From Chryseobacterium takakiae (lineage in GTDB: Bacteria; Bacteroidota; Bacteroidia; Flavobacteriales; Weeksellaceae): DNA of 64,000 nt. The DNA lies in NCBI RefSeq assembly GCF_900129385.1, contig NZ_FQVO01000001.1:558001-622000 (forward strand), written 5' to 3'. This document shows positions 61,617 to 64,000 of the stretch, one piece after another (within the stretch, counting starts at the first letter, position 1; every line of letters begins with the position of its first letter). Made by a program: the position numbers and the translations under genes. A model generated the notes under the pieces. The model worked only from the letters and a program-made list of their open reading frames with translations. It searched no databases and had not been told where the DNA came from.

Positions 61617-63677
61617 TTAATATCCGGGCAGCTGGCTAAGATTAGGATTATCAACCAAAGGATGGCCGGCCGATGCTGCTGCAAATGGCAGTAATTCTGT
61701 TTTATTCGGTATAAATCCGTAGAAAAGTCCGTCTCCACCTCCTTCGATCCAGTTCGGGTACGTTCCTCCGTTTTCGGCAGAACCTGTTGGTTTGGTATAA
61801 ATAATATTTCCGATCTGCAACGCATTAAATCCTTCAACAAATCCTACCGCCTTTCTTGCATTTCCATTAAATGTACTAGTATATGCCTGGAACATATTTA
61901 CAGGATACCATTTGTCTTCAGCCGTTGAAGTTTGTCCGTTTGCCAATGCTATACTCTTTAAAGTGGTCTGATAAGCTGCATATCCTGCTGAGTTCGTAGG
62001 AACTGCCTGAACCGCTGCAATTTCCGTAGGATTTGTTAAATCTATGTAGGTAACTGCCAGGAAGGGATCTCCGTACACCTGTGCATTTTTATGAAATTTA
62101 TAAAGCCTGTATACCGGTGTTGATGCAAACTGGCCTGTACGATCCGAAAGGTTTTTCATGGCCTGTTTTGTAGCATTAATTTCGCTGGCGATACGGTTCA
62201 TTCTTATTAAGTCTGTACGAAGCATAAATTCATCGGAAAACTCCCACTTACGCTCCTGAACAAGAGCATCCTGAAACGCCTGCTGACCGCTTGGAATTGG
62301 CAACGAACCTATCCCGGCCCGGTTTCTTACCTGTTGTAAAGCGGCTGTAGCAGCAGCTGTTGGACCTCCGTTCAGATAGTTTTGAGTTTCTGCATACATC
62401 AGCAATACATCCGCATATCTTATGATCGGAATATTGAGGTTACGCGCATCCGCGGCTTGTGGTTCCACACACCAGCTTATTCTGAACTTACCCGGCATAA
62501 TACAGGAATAAGTTGTTCCCACATCTACCCAGGTATCTGATGCATTGCCAGTTCTTAAGAAATAAATGCTGTAAGAAGTACAGGCAACATCCCTGCGTTT
62601 ATCTGCCTGATTAAAAGATAAATAATAGGTGGGCAATATAAATTGTAAAGCTTTTCTGGAGCCATAAGTTCCTCCTCTGGAACCCGGATGTGCATATACT
62701 CCAAATGCTGAATTGGTGTTGGGACCATATTCGGCGATATGCCAAAGCATCTCCTGGTTTACCGTTGCAAAATTTCTCCTGTCAAAATTGAACCATAACG
62801 CTTCAAAACCGCTCTTTCCTCCCTGAGCCTGCACCAAGCTGTTGGTACCGGCGTTAATTACAGAAGCTGCCGCAGCATCTGCAATCTGATAAAGCTGCTG
62901 AACCCTACTGTTATCAGGACGTCGTGACATTGTACCTGCCGATCCTGTGTTCAGGTCCCAACGGAGAGAATATCCCGCTGCATACAGAGCAATTCTTGCT
63001 AAAAGTGCATTGGCAGACTGTTTGTTTAGCCTTTCCGGGGTGCCGTTTGAACCCGGCAAATTGTTTACCGATTCCTGAATATCAGCAATGATACGATCAT
63101 AAATTCCGTCCCTTGGAGAACGTTTAGGATAAAATGTATTCTGGTCATTAGGATCTGCATCTTCAAGCGGAATCCAGATCGCCGGTACATCTCCGTAAAC
63201 ACGGATTAAGTTGTGATAGCAAAATGCACGAATTGCTTTTGCTTCTGCCAGTAGAGCATCACGCTTAGTGCTTGCAGGCATTGTGGGCAATCTGCTGATG
63301 GCAATATTAGCTCTTTCAATAATAGCATACATCGCAGCGTAAATTCCGGTAACGGTATTTGGCGTATAGGCATCATACTGATAGTTGCAGATATTGTATT
63401 TGGAATTATTGGTTGAACCGTCTTCCGCGGAATGGGTTACCGTATCTCCTGCCCCCAGCTGATAAAACATTTCAGTAGGGACAAGGCCTCTGTAAAGTCC
63501 CTGAACAAAAGCATCCGCAGTTTCTATATTGTCAAATACCGATTCTGTATTGGATGAATTATAGGCAGGCTGATCCAAAAAATCATTGCTGCAGGAATTG
63601 ATGCTGATACTTCCTACTAAAATTGCAGGAACAATGATCAGCGTTTTTATAAGATTTTTATTATATCTGTTTTTCAT
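61617..63677 (-). CDS. SusD/RagB-family outer-membrane lipoprotein
   Basis: A 686-residue protein with a lipoprotein signal ending INSCSNDFLDQPAYNSS, the usual start of RagB/SusD proteins. The N-terminal TPR-type helices include AIRAFCYHNLIRVYGDVPAIW, and the C terminus has the SusD pattern NIPIIRYADVLLMYAETQNYLNGG and later EFSDEFMLRTDLIRMN. It binds glycans on the cell surface and pairs with the SusC-type channel encoded upstream. Its place ahead of the rhamnose genes points to a pectin or rhamnogalacturonan ligand. It is 17 bases after the SusC stop. Confidence 0.9.
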   Translation of the reverse strand: MKNRYNKNLIKTLIIVPAILVGSISINSCSNDFLDQPAYNSSNTESVFDNIETADAFVQGLYRGLVPTEMFYQLGAGDTVTHSAEDGSTNNSKYNICNYQYDAYTPNTVTGIYAAMYAIIERANIAISRLPTMPASTKRDALLAEAKAIRAFCYHNLIRVYGDVPAIWIPLEDADPNDQNTFYPKRSPRDGIYDRIIADIQESVNNLPGSNGTPERLNKQSANALLARIALYAAGYSLRWDLNTGSAGTMSRRPDNSRVQQLYQIADAAAASVINAGTNSLVQAQGGKSGFEALWFNFDRRNFATVNQEMLWHIAEYGPNTNSAFGVYAHPGSRGGTYGSRKALQFILPTYYLSFNQADKRRDVACTSYSIYFLRTGNASDTWVDVGTTYSCIMPGKFRISWCVEPQAADARNLNIPIIRYADVLLMYAETQNYLNGGPTAAATAALQQVRNRAGIGSLPIPSGQQAFQDALVQERKWEFSDEFMLRTDLIRMNRIASEINATKQAMKNLSDRTGQFASTPVYRLYKFHKNAQVYGDPFLAVTYIDLTNPTEIAAVQAVPTNSAGYAAYQTTLKSIALANGQTSTAEDKWYPVNMFQAYTSTFNGNARKAVGFVEGFNALQIGNIIYTKPTGSAENGGTYPNWIEGGGDGLFYGFIPNKTELLPFAAASAGHPLVDNPNLSQLPGY

Positions 63678-63694
63678 GATGTAAACGTTTGCAT

Positions 63695-64000
63695 TTAGAA
63701 AGTTAAATTAATACCAAGAACATAACTTCTTGACCGCGGGAATGACGAACTGTCGTATCCAGGTGTTACCGTAACACCGCTTGCCGCAGAAACTTCCGGG
63801 TCGTATCCGGAATAACCTGTAATGGTAGCTACATTATTAACCGTAAAATAGATACGCGCATTGGTAAGTTTTACAGTACTTAAAAATTCTCTCGGAAATG
63901 AGTATCCCAGTGTTACCATAGCAATCCTTAAGTAAGAACCATCTTCTACATAATACGATGACGGATAGGTAATGTATCCTGAATTGGTAGTATTTAAGCT
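63695..64000 (-). CDS. C-terminal part of a SusC/RagA TonB-linked outer-membrane protein (cut by the window edge)
   Basis: The minus-strand frame is open from the window end to the stop at 63695-63697, 101 residues. YYVEDGSYLRIAMVTLGYSF and the ending RSYVLGINLTF are typical of SusC C termini: a VEDGSYLRI-like strand followed by a terminal Phe. It would be the channel partner of the SusD protein directly downstream. The start and the plug domain lie outside the window. Confidence 0.85.
   Translation of the reverse strand, partial: SLNTTNSGYITYPSSYYVEDGSYLRIAMVTLGYSFPREFLSTVKLTNARIYFTVNNVATITGYSGYDPEVSAASGVTVTPGYDSSSFPRSRSYVLGINLTF

Noticed and set aside
1..64000. tRNA, rRNA or riboswitch genes
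   Set aside because: No cloverleaf, rRNA-like sequence or conserved riboswitch core was recognised by eye; a covariance-model scan would be needed to exclude small RNAs.

Overview
The window looks like a chromosomal segment of a flavobacterium, most likely Chryseobacterium or a close relative in the Weeksellaceae. The evidence is an AT-rich composition, a type IX secretion C-terminal sorting domain, a SusC/SusD pair, a FecI/FecR/TonB-receptor trio with the Bacteroidetes-style FecR tail, the near absence of Shine-Dalgarno sequences, and occasional TAnnTTTG promoter boxes. No rRNA, tRNA, CRISPR array, phage or transposase gene was found.

Layout. (1) 1-3.6 kb: the end of an unknown gene, a beta-lactamase-fold serine hydrolase and a large FAD/NAD(P)-binding protein. 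(2) 3.6-13.9 kb: an ECF sigma factor transcribed away from its FecR anti-sigma and a 1100-residue TonB-dependent receptor. The receptor is followed on the same strand by a beta-helix lipoprotein, a T9SS cargo protein, a small lipoprotein, an S41 peptidase lipoprotein and a short basic protein, with two intrinsic terminators inside the series. (3) 14-20.7 kb: a PfpI/DJ-1 protein, a frameshifted YagU-like gene, a DUF1826-type gene, an outer-membrane gene broken by one in-frame stop, an alkylsulfatase-type metallo-hydrolase with an outer-membrane partner, and a small acidic protein. (4) 20.7-41.4 kb, all minus strand: a complete exopolysaccharide/capsule cluster. It begins with its own signalling block (sigma-54 activator, FIST sensor, hybrid histidine kinase, single-domain receiver), continues with export (Wza, Wzc-like, flippase), four glycosyltransferases, polymerase/ligase, O-acetyltransferase and an unusual multi-domain kinase fusion, and ends with a WecA-type initiating transferase.

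(5) 41.6-64 kb: pectin/rhamnogalacturonan use. On the plus strand are a GH105-type hydrolase, an esterase, a GH28 galacturonase and two large toroid-type glycosidase candidates, then a GntR regulator. On the minus strand are SusC (cut by the window edge), SusD and a complete L-rhamnose route: the RhaEW aldolase/dehydrogenase fusion, L-rhamnose isomerase, rhamnulokinase and L-lactate dehydrogenase. Together these would take rhamnose-containing pectin fragments through the outer membrane, release rhamnose and convert it to DHAP and pyruvate.

The most unusual structures are non-coding. Behind rhaEW (58.3-59.2 kb) is an array of five REP-like hairpin elements that alternate with four 49-bp copies of the gene's own 3' end, carrying two synonymous alleles. 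The only three real gaps of the exopolysaccharide cluster share a two-part promoter/operator element (dyad TTCC-N7-GGAA plus ACTGAWTTWCAAT). Two pectin genes share a different two-block element with an identical 21-nt spacer. Before rhamnulokinase, 14 heptamers face 9 inverted heptamers and could fold into a long G-U-rich hairpin in only one RNA polarity.
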